From contig NRSV01000027.1 in assembly GCA_002286855.1 (NCBI GenBank), positions 327,772 through 391,771 on the forward strand: DNA of 64,000 nucleotides, given 5' to 3'. Below, piece after piece: positions 1 through 12,851 of the stretch (the stretch's first letter is position 1; every line of letters starts with the position of its first letter). The position numbers were made by a program, and so were the translations under genes. The notes below the pieces were generated by a model that did no database searches, was not told where the DNA came from, and was given only the letters and a program-made list of their open reading frames with translations. Source of the stretch: Bipolaris cookei (Eukaryota; Ascomycota; Dothideomycetes; Pleosporales; Pleosporaceae).

Positions 1-324
1 TGCATTCCGAATGACACTCACGTCATAGCAACTTACTTCTGCCTCTTAAATACATGCTGCAAACATCGGAAAACTGACCAAGACTTCTATGCGATATAAT
101 TTCATTGTAAGGCAACTCTAAAACTCCTCTAAGACCCAATGCATCATAACGCATAATCCAGGTGTCTCTGTCCGTACAGAGACACTGACGCAGGTAGTGA
201 TGAGCTGCCGGCCTACTGCAGAGGTATCTCAAACCTGCTCTAAGGCCATTACTTTTAGCTATGTACCCGCGCCCCGCTGCTCAAAGGACGCATGCATTTT
301 CTAAACCAACTTCGAATTATCCAT
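1..324. other. intergenic, downstream of ARB1
   Basis: This stretch lies 3' of the Arb1 gene and begins at the window edge. I see no open frame with coding character and no RNA gene. It presumably holds the Arb1 3' UTR and terminator. Confidence 0.6.
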
Positions 325-2291
325 TTAGAGAGCACCAGTTGAAGCCATCTTCTTGCGGAGGTGATCCTTGTACTCGCCAATGGTACCATCCCACCGACGG
401 ACAGTCTTGTGTTCGCAAACCATGATATCCTTGGCAATCTTGTCGAGCAATCTGTTTTGAGGTTAGCACACCGTACAAACATCTTTTCGAGAGAATGAGT
501 ATACCTGAAGTCGTGAGAAACAACAACGACACCACCGCTGAAGGCGTTGATGGCATCAGCCAAACTGTCAATAGTGGGGATATCCAGACCGTTGGTAGGT
601 TCGTCAAGAAGCAGCATGTTGGGGCCCTCGATAGCGAGCAGAGCGAAGACGATACGAGACTTTTGACCATCGGACAGAGTGGCCATCTTGGACGTCTGTG
701 CCTCACCAGTCATACCGTAGCGACCGAGCTGTTGACGCCAGTACTGTATGTCCTGGCTGATGTGGTGGAACTTGTCGCGGACAAAGTCAAGAGCAGACTT
801 GGTGAGGTCAAGCTGTTCAGCAGAGTGCTGGCTGTAAACACCGAGCTTCAAGTGAGTATGGCGCGATACAACACCAGATGTAGGGCTGAGCTTTCCGGTG
901 AAGATGTTGAGCAGCGTTGACTTTCCAACACCGTTGGGTCCGACAAGAGCTGTTCGCGAGTCCATGTCGACACCAAAGTCGAGGTTCTCGTACAGGTTGT
1001 CTTTTGGATCTCCAGAGTAGGAGAAAGTAACATTGTCAAGCGAAAGCACAGGCGGTGGTAGCTTCTCAACATCAGCGAAGCGGAAAGTAAAGACACGGTC
1101 AACGGCAACGGGCTCGATAAGACCATCGGCCTCCATCTTGTCCAGGATCTTCTGGCGAGATTTGGCTTGCCTGACCAAGTTGGCGTAGGTACCAGCTGAA
1201 GCAATGAACTTCTTGATGTGCTTGATTTCGTCTTGCTGCTTCTCGTAGGCCTTGGTCTGGTTGACCTCCTGCTCGGAGCGGGTCTTGTGGTAGGCGTCGT
1301 AATTACCTCCGTAGTAGAGGAGTTTCTTTTGACGCATGTCAATCATGTTTGTGCAGACACCGTTCAAAAAGTCCATGGAGTGAGAAACGAGAACCAGGGT
1401 GCGCTCCCACTTCTTCATGTACTCCTCGAGCCACACACAGGCCTCGAGATCCAAATGGGCAGTGGGATCGTCGAGCAAGAGCAGAGCAGGCTTGACGAAA
1501 AGAGCCTTGGCAAGCGCAACACGCATACGCCAACCACCGGACATATCCTTTGTCTTCTTGTTGATGGTGACCTTGTTGAAACCAAGACCAGTAAGAATGA
1601 GGGAAGCGCGGGTGTGGAAAGTGGATGGGTCCATATCTTCTTGACGCTGTTGACTAGTTAGTAGGGGTCAAACGAAACTATCCCGGCTACAGCGTACCTC
1701 ATAGATATCCTCGAGGAGAGGGCTCTCAGGGCCGTCCTTCTCAAGAATGTCTTCAGCCATCTTCTCGAGACGAGCCAGCTCAGTCTCAGCCTCACGGACG
1801 ACCCAGTCCAAGGCACCCAACTCAGTCTTGGGGGCACCCTGGTTCAGCAGGTAGATGTCGATGTGCTCTGGGAAGGGGAACTCGCGCTTGTCGATGGCCT
1901 TGAGCAGCGTCGTCTTTCCGCAACCGTTCTCACCCAACAGACCGTATCGGCGACCGTAGTTGATCTCGATGGTGGAGTCGTTGAAAAGAACCTTGCCGTG
2001 GAACACAAGCGACGCAGAGATGATCTTGACATCGCGCGACTGCTCAAGCGAGGCAAGCACACCAGTGGTGACACGGTCAGACAGACCGTGCTTATCTTGT
2101 TGGAGGGTGAGCTTCTGGACTTCCTCGTTGAGCTCAAGATCGTCGGGGTTGTCGCCGTTCTCAGAGTTGGCCTTGGAGGCATTCTTGGAGTTGGCCTTGG
2201 ACGACAACTTGGAAGTGGCCGACTTCTTGGGCTTGGCGTCGCCCTCGGCGGCGCGCTTTGCCTGACGGGCGGCTTTGGACGCAGAGACCAT
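325..2291 (-). CDS. ARB1: ABC-F ATPase Arb1, ribosome biogenesis
   Basis: This is a soluble twin-ATPase of the ABC-F class with no membrane segments. In yeast Arb1 is an essential shuttling factor needed for 40S and 60S ribosome biogenesis. The model has three exons, 2291-1698, 1646-505 and 451-325, with introns of 51 and 53 bp in clean GT..AG form, giving 620 residues, close to yeast Arb1 (610). The first Walker A (GENGCGKTT) is in exon 1 and is followed in exon 2 by the first signature (MSGGWRMRVALAKALF) and Walker B (LLLDDPTAHLD). The second half has Walker A GPNGVGKST, a signature with Asp in place of the second Gly (LSDGQ), and Walker B LLLDEPTNGLD. Splicing exon 3 restores the family C-terminus beginning HDFRLLDKIAKDI. 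The lysine-rich N-terminal tail is typical. The start is the first ATG and matches the family start (MVSASKAARQAKR). Assignment rests on recalled similarity along the full length. Confidence 0.96.
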
Positions 2292-3064
2292 GGTGTCTTA
2301 ATATGGCGTCAGGGAAAGAGACTCAGGGATGATGGAGGTGAAGAGAAGGAAATTTCGTAGGGTTGGGAACAGGGCCAATCTTGTGCCCCGCTAAGCCTCT
2401 TATCGATAATGCCCAAGCCTGATCGTTTGGGTTTCCGGTCAAAGCACAACGCGTCTCTGCTGGAAATGAGGGGACTGGAAGAGACGAGAATGCGATGTAG
2501 AAGAAAAGAAGCAAGTGGTGGATGTGAAAAGATCAAAAGATGACAATCGACAGCGGTGGCTCAAACAACAAAGCCCTGCGGATCAATTTTCTTACTTGTG
2601 GCGAAGGCCGCGCACGGTCAATGAACACTCCCCCACTACACATCATAGGGCAACTAAGGCGCTGGCATCATTGCATGTGCCAGGTCAGACTCATCCATGC
2701 ACATCAAGAGACATCACGATAGGCCTGTTGATGAGAATTACTGCACTGAGCCACTTTGAGCTTTAAGAGCTCTTCTGTATGCGCCTGAAACGTGGTACAA
2801 GATCAGTCAGCCCCTCTTAGTGTTTCTCAAGGGAAATGGCCGGCATGAAGAAAGCTTGCATCAGAAAGCAGCGTCATATCAGGCACAGAAAAAATAGAAG
2901 CATGCACCTCAGATAAGAATGTGAGCTAAATCACGGGAAAATGAAAAATCACAAAGATTCCGACTTTAGGATGGTTCAGTTTTGTGGGGGGACATCCCTC
3001 GGAACCGCGGAAATCCTAATAATTCTTATCTATGCCATGCTCCACGCCATGATAAGTCCAAACA
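2292..3064. other. intergenic between ARB1 5' end and HPP gene 3' end
   Basis: About 770 bp that must contain the ARB1 promoter (transcribed leftwards) and the terminator of the HPP-family gene. No coding frame with homology was recognised. The short frames present have no recognisable domain. Confidence 0.6.
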
Positions 3065-4156
3065 TTATATACCAGAACGGCTGCTCCTACTCCCACTGCA
3101 GCTCGGCACACGAGTACTATACGTTCCACTGTCTGTGTCTTCCTTCTCGGATATTTGTCCCCCTCTTTCTGAATCGGCTCTTTTTCTTAGCCGCTCTCGC
3201 AGCCTTTCTAAGACTACAGTCTCCTCCGCGTTCAAACTCATGTCATCTGGCAATGTGACTTGGGCGCTGTTGATCTCTATACGGTCGCCATCTTGATCAT
3301 AATGTTGCTCTTTAATGGTCTTCTTTCGTTCTATTCCGCCTCTTGCATCGGGAACTACTTCCTCATCTTCGACTCTCGCTTTACGCACATCCAGTGGCGT
3401 CCACCAATATACTGGGAATTGTCGCTGAATGTTATTTATGACCAGTCCGACTATTACCATCAAGGTAGTACCCCACATGACCAGGCCGACAAAGTAATAG
3501 CCCATATCTGTGATAATGGGATCAGTGGCCGCCAGCACAGCGGATGCGCCACCAGGTGGGTGTACAGTGTTAGTCAAAAGCATCACGGCGGATGCGCAAC
3601 CGCAAGCTGTGGCGCCAGCAATCCATTTGATGGAATCGTAATCTGAATGATACTGGAAAAGCTTCGATATGCTAACACCAACAAGTGCTGAGAATGCATG
3701 ACCGAGTATGGCGTTGCGTGGTTGACCAAGAGGTGAGCGGATGGAGTTGTATTCCAGAACAGCAGAGGCGCCCTGTATACCGTGTATCAGTCATTGCCCC
3801 CAACCTCGCATATAGATCCGAGTACTCACAAAAGAAGCAATCAAGGCAGGCGGATGATGCCACCGTATACTCCCGGTATTGTTAAACACACCAGCCACAA
3901 CCGCCAAACCACAGAACGCGCCGACCAACGACCAAAACGCACCAAGCACATTCCCAACATCCTGCCGCATCTCCTTCCTATACCCCAGGAACCTCGATAC
4001 CGGAGCCGGAAGCCTATGCAGCGGCGACGCAACAACAACGCGATTAAGATGCCGATCAATGTCGAAATTCCAGTCTCTGGCGCGGGAAAGCATCCTCGTC
4101 GCTATCCTCTCGTAAAGTCGGAACACCGAAAACCGAAGAAAGATTGAGCAAAACAC
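3065..4156 (-). CDS. HPP-family integral membrane protein
   Basis: A polytopic membrane protein of the HPP family; a plant plastid member transports nitrite, but the fungal role is not established. Two exons, 4156-3830 and 3772-3065, flank a 57-bp intron and encode 344 residues. Two copies of the family motif are visible: HPPALIASFGASAVL, formed across the splice junction, and HPPGGASAVLA in exon 2. Hydrophobic segments lie around VLGAFWSLVGAFCGLAVVAGV, KWIAGATACGCASAVMLL and GYYFVGLVMWGTTLMVIVGL. The C-terminal 110 residues are charged and probably cytosolic. The N-terminal WNFDIDRHLN is typical of fungal members, so translation may really start at the internal Met at 4093 rather than 4156. 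Confident about the family, unsure of the start. Confidence 0.88.
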
Positions 4157-5123
4157 CCAACTATATATCGCGACCGCGACTAACCTGAGCCTTTTCCAAA
4201 CTCAAACACGAAAACCGTCAGGCAAGAGTAAGAGAGAGCTATTAAAACGGAATCCCCTCACCCCCTCCTTCCCTTACGCAACCCCCTCTCCCATCCGGCA
4301 ACCACTTATACTATGTATGTTCCGACACCCGGATTTAATTAACCTACATACAACTCCCCCATGAAACGTCACTCGCGCTGTTGACGTCGTACCCGTGCCA
4401 TATTGTGCGTGCACCGGTCGCCAGCGACAAAACGGTGGTAATTGCGAAGTTGGTGGGCTCACGCGCGAGTCCGGGGTTACGTAACATTACGTACCATAAA
4501 CGTGCGACTGTGACAACATCTCCTCGGTCCCGCGGATTTGTTTGGTTTGGGGATGTAGGTGAGATGGACCTCGCTACGGGTTTATTTTGCTGTTTGATAG
4601 TTATGGCACGGTATGATGGGGAGTGTTTGGGGTGTTGTATGGTGGTGATTGTGTGCGAATGGTGGCGGATGATGGCGGATGGCAGTGTTTTTGCTGTGAG
4701 TCTTTGCGCAACCGGAGGACTTTTTGATGACTGCATTCTCCTCTTGCTGGATTAATAAGAGCCTTATTATCTGTTTGATCTATGGAGACGCGACACAGGG
4801 TTCTGTTGTATCTACACAACAGTCTTAGCGTGCAGTTCTCATAGTCGCTAACCTATGGCAAACGCCGGTGATCTGCATCGCGTTCGGCTACTACAACATC
4901 ACAGACTTGCTATTAGGGAATTATTGCTTGTTGCACTAATGTGGGCACGGCGCAAAAATCATGATGGGTATAGGCCTATTCGAATCGCTCTGTACTACGA
5001 GAATTTGAAACGCCTGGAATCCTGAGTGAAGCATGGCTACACATTATAACGCCCTCAAAGATCGACACCGCCTTTAACTCCATACCCATACACTGCATAG
5101 CACACCATAGCGCTTCAGCTAAC
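4157..5123. other. intergenic, HPP promoter side and RAD16 3' side
   Basis: Nearly 1 kb with no recognisable gene. It holds the upstream region of the HPP-family gene and the 3' flank of RAD16. Overlapping frames on both strands around 4344-4755 lack domain character and look like chance. Confidence 0.6.
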
Positions 5124-8100
5124 TTAGTTACCACGGAACAAGAACTGCAAATCCTCGGGACTAAGGCGATCCATGGCAACCTTGTCGTTGTTGACCGTTC
5201 CAGCAATCATGGCGGCCTTCTTCTCCTGCAGCGCAACCATACGTGACTCAACACTGTCCTCAATGCAAAGACGTGTGATAACACAGGGACGACGCTGACC
5301 GATACGATGACAACGATCTGCAGACTGCCACTCGGCAGCGGGGTTCCACCATCTATAGACATGTTAACAGACTGAACAATAGCAAGGGAGAATAAAACTT
5401 ACGGATCGACAATGAACACCCTGGAAGCCTCAGTCAGGTTGAGGGCAACACCGCCAGCCTTCAGAGACACCAGGAAAACCTCGACATCCGGGTTCGTCAT
5501 GAAATGTTCAATACTTTTCTGCCGCTGAGCAGGCGTCATGCTACCATCTAACATGACCGTGTTGAAACCGGCGCGACGAAGACGCCACTCAATCAGTTGC
5601 AACATGGAAGTAAATTGGCTGAAGACGATCGACTTGAGCGTCTGCTTCTTGCTTCGGAGCTTGTACAGATCGTACACCAACATCTCGATCTTGGTAGAAG
5701 AAGTCCAGTTCTCCATCTTGATGCGGTTGATAATCGATGTCTTCTTCACAGAATCCTCATCTTGCTCAAGCTCGGGCTGCTCAAAGTCAATGGACAAGGC
5801 GATGTGACAACGAGAACAGTCAGCCTCAGTTCCTGAGGCCTCGCAAGTATCCATGAAGTCCTTGATACATGCACGACAGAACTCATGGCGGCAGTGAGAG
5901 CGAACAGCATCCTCAGCCGGTTCATCGCAGATATTGCAGACATAGACGTTACCAGCGCCTTCACCTGCCTTCTTCTTAAGCAGCAGATCAGGATGGTTGG
6001 CGACTTGACGCATCTGCATAATTAGACCGAAGATATTGGCGTAATTGTTGAGCATGACACCCTGCGCGACATACGTATCGAACTTGCGCGAAGAGTTCGA
6101 CATGATTGAGGTCGAGAAGTCACGCTCCACTTCACTGAAGAACTCGTTGTGGATGATAATGTCCTTCATAGGAAGCTCCATGGAGTTGGTATGGTCGCGC
6201 TTCATGCGTCGCAACATGATACGAGCAGTGATAAGGTGAAGCTTGGTCAAGGCCTCTTCTCGAAGCTCGGGGTCATCACCAGTGATGGGATTAAGCAACT
6301 CCTGGTTGAACACAGAGATGTGCTCAGATGCTCCGTGGTTGCAGGCGACACACATGTGGTCGTCGTTTGTAGCCCAGTGGAGCTTCTCGCAATCACAAGA
6401 ACGACAGAAGTAATCTGCAAAAGGACGAACCTCCAAGAAGCGAAGGAGTGAAAAGAACTCTCCAATACGGTTCTGAACTGGTGTACCGGACAAGCACCAC
6501 TTGTAATCGCTCCTCAACGCAAAGCAAGCCTTGGCTACACCTGTGTTGCGTGACTTGATGCTGTGCGCTTCGTCCAGGATGAGGCGGTGATAGTAGATGG
6601 CGTGGAGTGGCGACGCTTCCTTGATAATATCTTCTCCGCGAGACCATCCTTTTGTCTCTTTGCGATGCAGTGATTCCAAAGAGTTGTAGGAGACCATGAT
6701 GACGTCGTAAGACTTCAACTCATTGACTGTCATCTTTTTACACTTGGCGTTTGTGCCGTGATACACCAGAACCTTGAGCTTGTTGTCCGTGTACTCGCGT
6801 ATCTCATTCGTCCACTGCATAAGAGCAACGGGTGGAACGCACACAAGCGTAGGTTGCTTTGCGGGGTAATCAGACATTATCAGGGAGACAGCCTGGATAG
6901 TCTTGCCCATACCCATCTCGTCTCCAAGTAGGCCACCCTTGTAGTGTGTCTGTTCCTGGCGAACCATCCAACTGAGTCCCTCAAGTTGAAATGGCTTCAG
7001 TCGCCTGTTGATTGATTGCGGTTGCTCTGCCTTTTGGACCTCAAGAACAGGAACCTTCTTCAAATCATCCCACATGGTGCGTAGTTTAGGGTGCTGCTGC
7101 TCTGCTCGCTCACGGTTCATGGCGCGCTTCCGCTCCCATTTATCCGCAATGTGCGCAAACCTAGCCCGCCTTCCATGTGCCTCAACCTTTTCATCATGGG
7201 TGAACTGCTTCTTAGTGCCTCGAGCCACCTTGACTGGCCTCGCTGCAGCAAGCTTTCTCAAGCGTGCAGCGGTTTTCTTTAGTGGCTCCTCATCGCTATC
7301 GCTTGGGAGCAATGCTTCTTCGAGAGCGAGCAAGGACTCAAGGTCATCATGCTCGTCAGGTTGGAACTCTCCGCCATCAGATTCTTCGTCATCAATGAAG
7401 TCATCCTCTGTGAATTTGCCCTTCTTCTTCGCACTTGAGCGGGCAGAGCGGACAGAGCGACCACGCTTGACCGGAACATCTCGAGCCTTGCCTTTTCCTT
7501 TGCCGATGTAGGGAGGTGGCGAGTCCGGCTCATCCAACTCTGAAACCTCGTCCTCGTCTTCATCTTCTTCCATATCCTCGTCTCCGTCATCTTCTTCCGT
7601 CTTTTGACGCTTGCTTCGCGGCATATGCATTTCATCCTCGAGCTGCATTTGTAGAGCAATCTCCGCATCCATATCGAGTGCCACATTTTCAGAGTCTGAA
7701 TTCAACATTATGTCGCGGGATCGTTTCGAAATCGATACGCTACTTTGCGACGGCGTGGTGATCTTGTTGCGGCCACGGCGAGCGGGCATCTTTCCACGGT
7801 CAACTGAAGTAGCTGGTGTAGTTGATATGCTCGTTCCTGGAGTTTCATAGTCTGAGTTGTCTAGCGAAGGCGAGCCAGTCAAGCCCCCCTGTTCTGTCTG
7901 TCGGGCGTTGACACTGGAGAGCCGACCGCGAGTGGCAGGCGTCTTCTGAGTTTTGGAACCGGGGATCGAGACTGCCTTGAGAACCCGGCGAGTTTGTGTA
8001 GGTTCTTTAGGCATACTGGCTTCAATAGTATCGCTCTCGTGGTCGGAGGAATTCGGAACAAAGGTGCGAGAAGAGCGAGTGCGTTTCTGCTGGTGGCGAC

Positions 8101-8285
8101 TATCCACTATTGGGGAATCTTTCATTTCTGCAACGATGTCAGCGCCACAAGCGATGCAAGGCAATCAACAAAGTATTTGCCCAGAGAAGCTTGTACATAC
8201 TAGCTGCAGAAACAGGCGAGCTTGCGGGGGCGACATCGTTGGCGACGCTGTTGGTTGACTTGCGGGTGGATCGCCGCAGCGTCAT
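5124..8285 (-). CDS. RAD16: Rad16-type SNF2 ATPase with RING finger
   Basis: DNA translocase and E3-like subunit of global genome nucleotide-excision repair; yeast Rad16 works with Rad7 on non-transcribed DNA. Three exons, 8285-8201, 8127-5403 and 5352-5124, with introns of 73 and 50 bp, give 1012 residues (yeast about 790). The extra length is a disordered, charged N-terminal 380 residues with acidic runs and KR clusters. The SNF2 core follows: motif I DEMGMGKT near residue 433, DEAH near 547, then a RING finger inserted between the helicase lobes near 757-800 (CNICDEPAEDAV, CRHEFCRACI, CSRC). The second lobe begins at SIVFSQFTSMLQLIEW near 857. The last exon supplies motif VI (HRIGQRRP) and the typical end LSPEDLQFLFRGN. 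The order SNF2-RING-HelC and this C-terminus separate Rad16 from Rad5. Start is the first in-frame ATG; the short first exon is needed to join in frame. Confidence 0.95.
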
Positions 8286-8782
8286 GGTGAAAATGATTAC
8301 AGAAAGATAGGCAACTGTGACTGTGAGAAAAGATTGGAAGGTGCGGTAGGCAGGAAATCCGAAAAATTTGAATGAGCGACGATGAACTTCGATAAAAGAA
8401 TGGAGATGTGAGATTGAGTGCAACGAAGGGTCAATGGCGATATACCCCTGGCACTCCCGCGCCGATACAAAGGAACGATCGCGCGTTCACGGGATCTGGG
8501 TGGCAAATTCACGGACAAGGTGGCAACACGGCAAGGAAGTGCGAGTATGCCGATCTCTTTGTGTAATAGAAGAGGCGAAATGTCCTGATTATCCCCTTCA
8601 GCCGGTAATGTTGCCACAACTAGGTGGGGTTCTGCGACGCGTCTTCGTCATGAGAAACCGCGAAAACACGTGACTGTTGCCTATATCGCCCGTATATGGA
8701 CTAGTGATATCCCTCAATTTCCCTGCACCTAAGGCGATCAGTTGTGTGCTTCGACAAAATCACTACCTATTCATGATACAGC
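8286..8782. other. RAD16 upstream region
   Basis: About 500 bp upstream of RAD16. No gene recognised. The region between RAD16 and the zinc-knuckle fragment probably includes the RAD16 promoter. Confidence 0.55.
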
Positions 8783-9325
8783 ATGAAGCATATAACTTAT
8801 ATATTAGTCTCCGCAGGCAGCCATTCCACAAGGGACTGCAAGACGAAGGGCGACGAAGCAGCCAGCTGTGCAGCCTGCAAGTCAAAGGGTCATAAGGCCT
8901 GGATGACTAGACACTGCAAAGCTCACCAAAGCTTCCGGAAAGCGAATGAGGAAAAAAAGAAAGAATTGCTCATGCGCACTACGCAGATACAGCGCAGCGC
9001 CTCCCCGACCGCAGGATCCACCACGCCTGTCCTGAGTTTCTTCGGAAGCTCTACAACAGCAAGCAGCGAACATAGGACACAAGTTGATGATAGCCGAAAA
9101 AGGAAAAAAACGGTCGGGAGGCCTANNNNNNNNNNNNNNNNNNNNNNNNNNNNNNNNNNNNNNNNNNNNNNNNNNNNNNNNNNNNNNNNNNNNNNNNNNA
9201 TGAGATGGACTAATCACTCCAGCACCACACCTCGGCTCCCTTGTCTAAAGGAAGCACCGTTAAATAAGGAAAGAGACAAAAGGAAAGAACGAGACTACGG
9301 ATACTCAGGCGCGGGAGGTTTTTAG
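8783..9325 (+). pseudogene. zinc-knuckle fragment, possible LINE ORF1 relic, interrupted by gap
   Basis: The frame is open from 8783 to 9325 apart from the N run. It encodes a short Cys/His cluster, CAACKSKGHKAWMTRHC (spacing C-x2-C-x4-H-x7-C), followed by a Lys/Glu-rich helix and a Ser/Thr-rich stretch ending in a basic RKRKK patch. A knuckle followed by such a tail resembles the end of ORF1 in fungal Tad-like non-LTR retrotransposons; this is inference from pattern only. No reverse-transcriptase or endonuclease frame follows, so if it is such an element it is a dead fragment. Sequence after the gap (from 9200) continues in frame only if the gap length is real. It could instead be a piece of a host gene. 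Confidence 0.35.
9126..9199. other. assembly gap (74 N)
   Basis: A run of 74 undetermined bases, an unresolved join beside a probable repeat relic. Its true size is unknown. Confidence 0.99.
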
Positions 9326-12300
9326 ACATAAGTTCGCTTAGGTCACGTTTGCCCCGCAATACACATTGTAGCATTCAGTGTTCATAGACCCTCACGGGAA
9401 CCAGGCAGCACTTTAAATTGATTTATTTAATTTAATTATCAATGTTCTTTTCTCCCGAAAATGTCGCACTAAACCACATCCTGCAATCAGCCTTATCGCC
9501 CTGGCTTACCGTCGGCGGTCTTCTTCCCCGTTCCCCATTCCGCACTCACAATAATAACCTCTAGTAGTATGTTTTATCATCAACATTATTGTCATTGTGA
9601 TTACCGTCATCATTATCGACCATCCATTTCATCCAATGATAACAACATGTGAGTAATATAACCAATAAGCCACAAGTCCATAACTTTGTTTTTCTAGGAG
9701 TGGAATGGTTTGCATAAAAAAAGGGTTCTATATATTAGCGAAGGCAGAAAGTGGGCAGATTATTATGATTTTTTTTTCTGCTCAGGGTGGATGTGAGATT
9801 TTGGCAGCGGCGGGGATGGAAGGGTAGGGGGGAAATGAGATGAGGTTGAAAAGGGGTGGAAGAGGGGGGAAAAGGAAAGAAGGGTGAGAGGTTGAATGGG
9901 TGGATGGTAGTTGAGCTGGAGATGAGATTGGGATGGGGAAGAGGTGGTATGAGTTGTGTGGAGGAGAGGATTGTGGAGATTGTAGTTGTGTCGTGTAAAA
10001 TGTGCATGTTGGTTATGGTGTGGCGTTGTCATGGGGTTGTTACCAGGGATCGTTACTATGAGGTATCGAGTTGTTACTGAGTTGAAAACAACAGTTGATC
10101 AAGCTTTTCACGTCCTTCAAGTTAAGCGTACTACTGAACCAAGTAGACACGAACGGCTCTAGAAGAATTTTTACGGCTACCTACAGTGCATATATACTTA
10201 CCCATCAACCCGAGGAATACGGAAAAGTAAGCACCTTGAAGACAAAAAGCATTTTGGAAAAGCACCGCTGACAAACGTCGTAAGTCGGATGTACGTCACG
10301 TCAACGGTTCAGGCCGTTGTTTCACGTCAGTGCCCGTCGCATTGCGTCAACGCGACCAGAGTAAAAAACCAAGCATACTCTGTCTTATGGTGACACAGAC
10401 GGGATCCGAAACAAGCGTTGAACGCAGCGGGAGTGCGGCGGACTCTAGTAGCTATCGATAGCGCGGCACCAGGTCTAGACTCAAGATACTAGTGACTACT
10501 CTACATAGAACACAGGTGTAGAAGATGAAATTTTGGTCAGAGCCAATTGGATGGCGTGGCGTGGTGGGATAGCAAGGCAAGATGGATGCATAATAGTGAC
10601 AGTACTGCGGCTGCATGTGACAGTTTTATCAAAGATGTCTTGGCCAACCAATGGCGGTGTTGACAAGTGACGTCTTTGAGAGCAGAAGAGCGTCACAGAA
10701 ATGTAGGCCGCTCAACATCGTGATGGCCTAATGTTTCGTTTCAAGCCAGTCTCACACGTCTGTTTCGAAGGGCGGGGCGAACCGCTGTAGCAGATTTGGT
10801 AGACTAGTGACAAGTTTGATAAGAAGGAAAGGCTTGGTATGGGGGTTTTGATGCAGGCGAGGGTATAGTACGTCAGCGGGTAAATATTATGAGTAAGGGT
10901 GTGCGGGGTAAGGGGAGTAAGAGAAAGGAAGAAGAAAAGAGAAGGAGGGGTAAGTGTTTGACCGTGGCAGTTTTTTTTGGGGGGGGTGGGGGAAGGGGAC
11001 GTTGAACCTTGGCTTGAGCATTTTCCAGAACAGCATGAGCATCAAAATAGCATAGCGACTCAATGCTGTTGTGTAGCGACGTGGGGCAACAACAACGGTG
11101 ATGGGTAGGCCAGAATATCGAAATGCTCGTGTTGCTCATCTGCAATATTGCCTCATTTATTTCCCACAGGTTGGGAGTGGGATAAGAGAGCATAGCGCCA
11201 TGGCGGGCCGGCCAGTGAGGAGGAGTTTGTTAGAGACACCGACCGAAACGGAGTGGAAACTGGGCGCGATGGCCCTCATTTCCGAGCAATGGGGGAGAGA
11301 GTTGGCGGAGAGTCGAGAACCGGCTGCGCATTGGGAGGGAGGGACAGCAAAGGACAGGCTAGACCCGGCACATGGCAGCCCGATCCCTGGGGCATCGCAA
11401 ACGGGTTGTGGGTAGGGCAATAGGGGAAGCCGAGCCATGTGCAACAGGCTGAGACTGGCGTCCACAGTTGTCCGTGGCTGTGTGCAATGCGGCGACGGGC
11501 GTGTGTCAGAGGAGTAGGTATCATTGTGGGCGCGAGGGCCGGGGGCAGAAAGTCTATGTACTACTATGTCGTATGTTTGTGTGTAGCCGTACTCTGCATA
11601 CGAGTGGTGGTAGGTGTCCAAGTACTGTGGCACTGTGGCTAGGGCGGGCGCGCCGTTGCTGCACCATAACGCATGACGACGCGGTGCAATCCAGCGCCGC
11701 TGCATTCGTCGCCATTGCGCCGCGTCGACTCATGCTAGCAGAGGTGAAGGCAACATTTGGATTCTTTTGTGCAGACTTGTGAAGTCGCGGTGACTGTATG
11801 AAGATGTGCGCCCAGGTCGCGCGTCGCACCATTCCCACGCTTGCACAAGCCCGTCGACCCGGCGATGCACTGCTGGCCTGTTCACCGGGCCACACGACAA
11901 TGGCCAGTGACGAGCACGTCTTCGTCGAGCATCGCTATTGCCGGCGACAGCACCGTGGCGCAGCACCCGTGGCCAGAGCACTGGTGTGGATGCGTGCTGC
12001 TGGCAAATTGGACAATGGGCCGAATCGCCATCATGTGCTGATAGTCGAGCTGCGTACCCAAGTAAGTACATAGTTACAAAGAACGTACGACATACGTAAA
12101 CGGTGCGTGCGTACATGGACGAATAATACATACATGCTTCCTTAGACAGTGACATAGGTAGTACGTAGACGCCAGTGCTGGCCCGGCAAGGAGGATCTGC
12201 ACCTGGCCGGCATTCGATTCTGACCAGGCGGCATGAAACACCAGGGCTAGGGGGCCGCGGCGAGCAAGTAAAAAAAGAAGGACAGGAAAAAAGAGGAGCG

Positions 12301-12851
12301 CTGGACGCTGGACGCCGTACTTGGACGCATTCGAATGCTACAGGGCAAAGACGGTGTGGGCCCTCTCGGCTCTCGGCGCCCCAGCGGCTGCCATGCTCGA
12401 CGTTGGCCGCCCGGCCCTCTGAGTGGCTGCATGCGAGCCGCCCCTGCCTTTTGCTCGCAGCCAGCACCGCCCGCTACTGGGCCCTGCCACCGCTTGTTCC
12501 TGAACGAAATTAACAGCGGCCAGGGGCAAGGCCAGGGCACGTCCACCACAGACCCATAGCACCCACTGCTATGCTTGGCCCCCGGCCTCCACCCAGCGCC
12601 CGCGACCTTCATATACCGCCCCTCCCTCCGCTTCTCGATTGCTTTTTTCTTCTTCTCTACCCCAAAGGCACCAGTCTTCTACACTCGCTACCCACTTGTC
12701 TTCGGACGTCACATTCTTTGAACCATCCAGTCACTCTTTCCTGGATTTCAATCTATATTCTTCGCCTGCTAATCGGTTCCCGACCCGTCTTTTCGTCTTA
12801 TCCATATCCAATTCACTGTTTAAGAGCAAGGAACTATAGAATACCCCAATC
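9326..12851. other. 3.5-kb non-coding region upstream of the cell-wall protein gene
   Basis: No gene recognised. Left part (9.4-10.1 kb) is AT-rich then purine-biased on the plus strand. Three TGACGT/ACGTCA hexamers sit within 10293-10329. The right part (11.2-12.6 kb) is GC-richer. Near 12608 a TATA-like CATATACC precedes a CT-rich stretch leading to the gene start at 12852, which is a plausible core promoter and 5' UTR. Long frames on the minus strand (11157-11705, 11730-12467) have no domain and odd composition and are taken as chance. Confidence 0.6.
10293..10329. promoter_or_regulatory. cluster of three ACGTCA (CRE/ATF-like) hexamers
   Basis: ACGTCA occurs at 10293-10298, 10298-10303 (sharing a base) and 10324-10329. 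This hexamer is half of the bZIP CRE/ATF consensus. The cluster is 2.5 kb from the nearest annotated start, so function is uncertain. Confidence 0.25.

Noticed and set aside
11730..12467. 245-codon minus-strand frame and 11157-11705 frame
   Set aside because: Compositionally random, no domain, no splice context; probably chance in GC-rich DNA.
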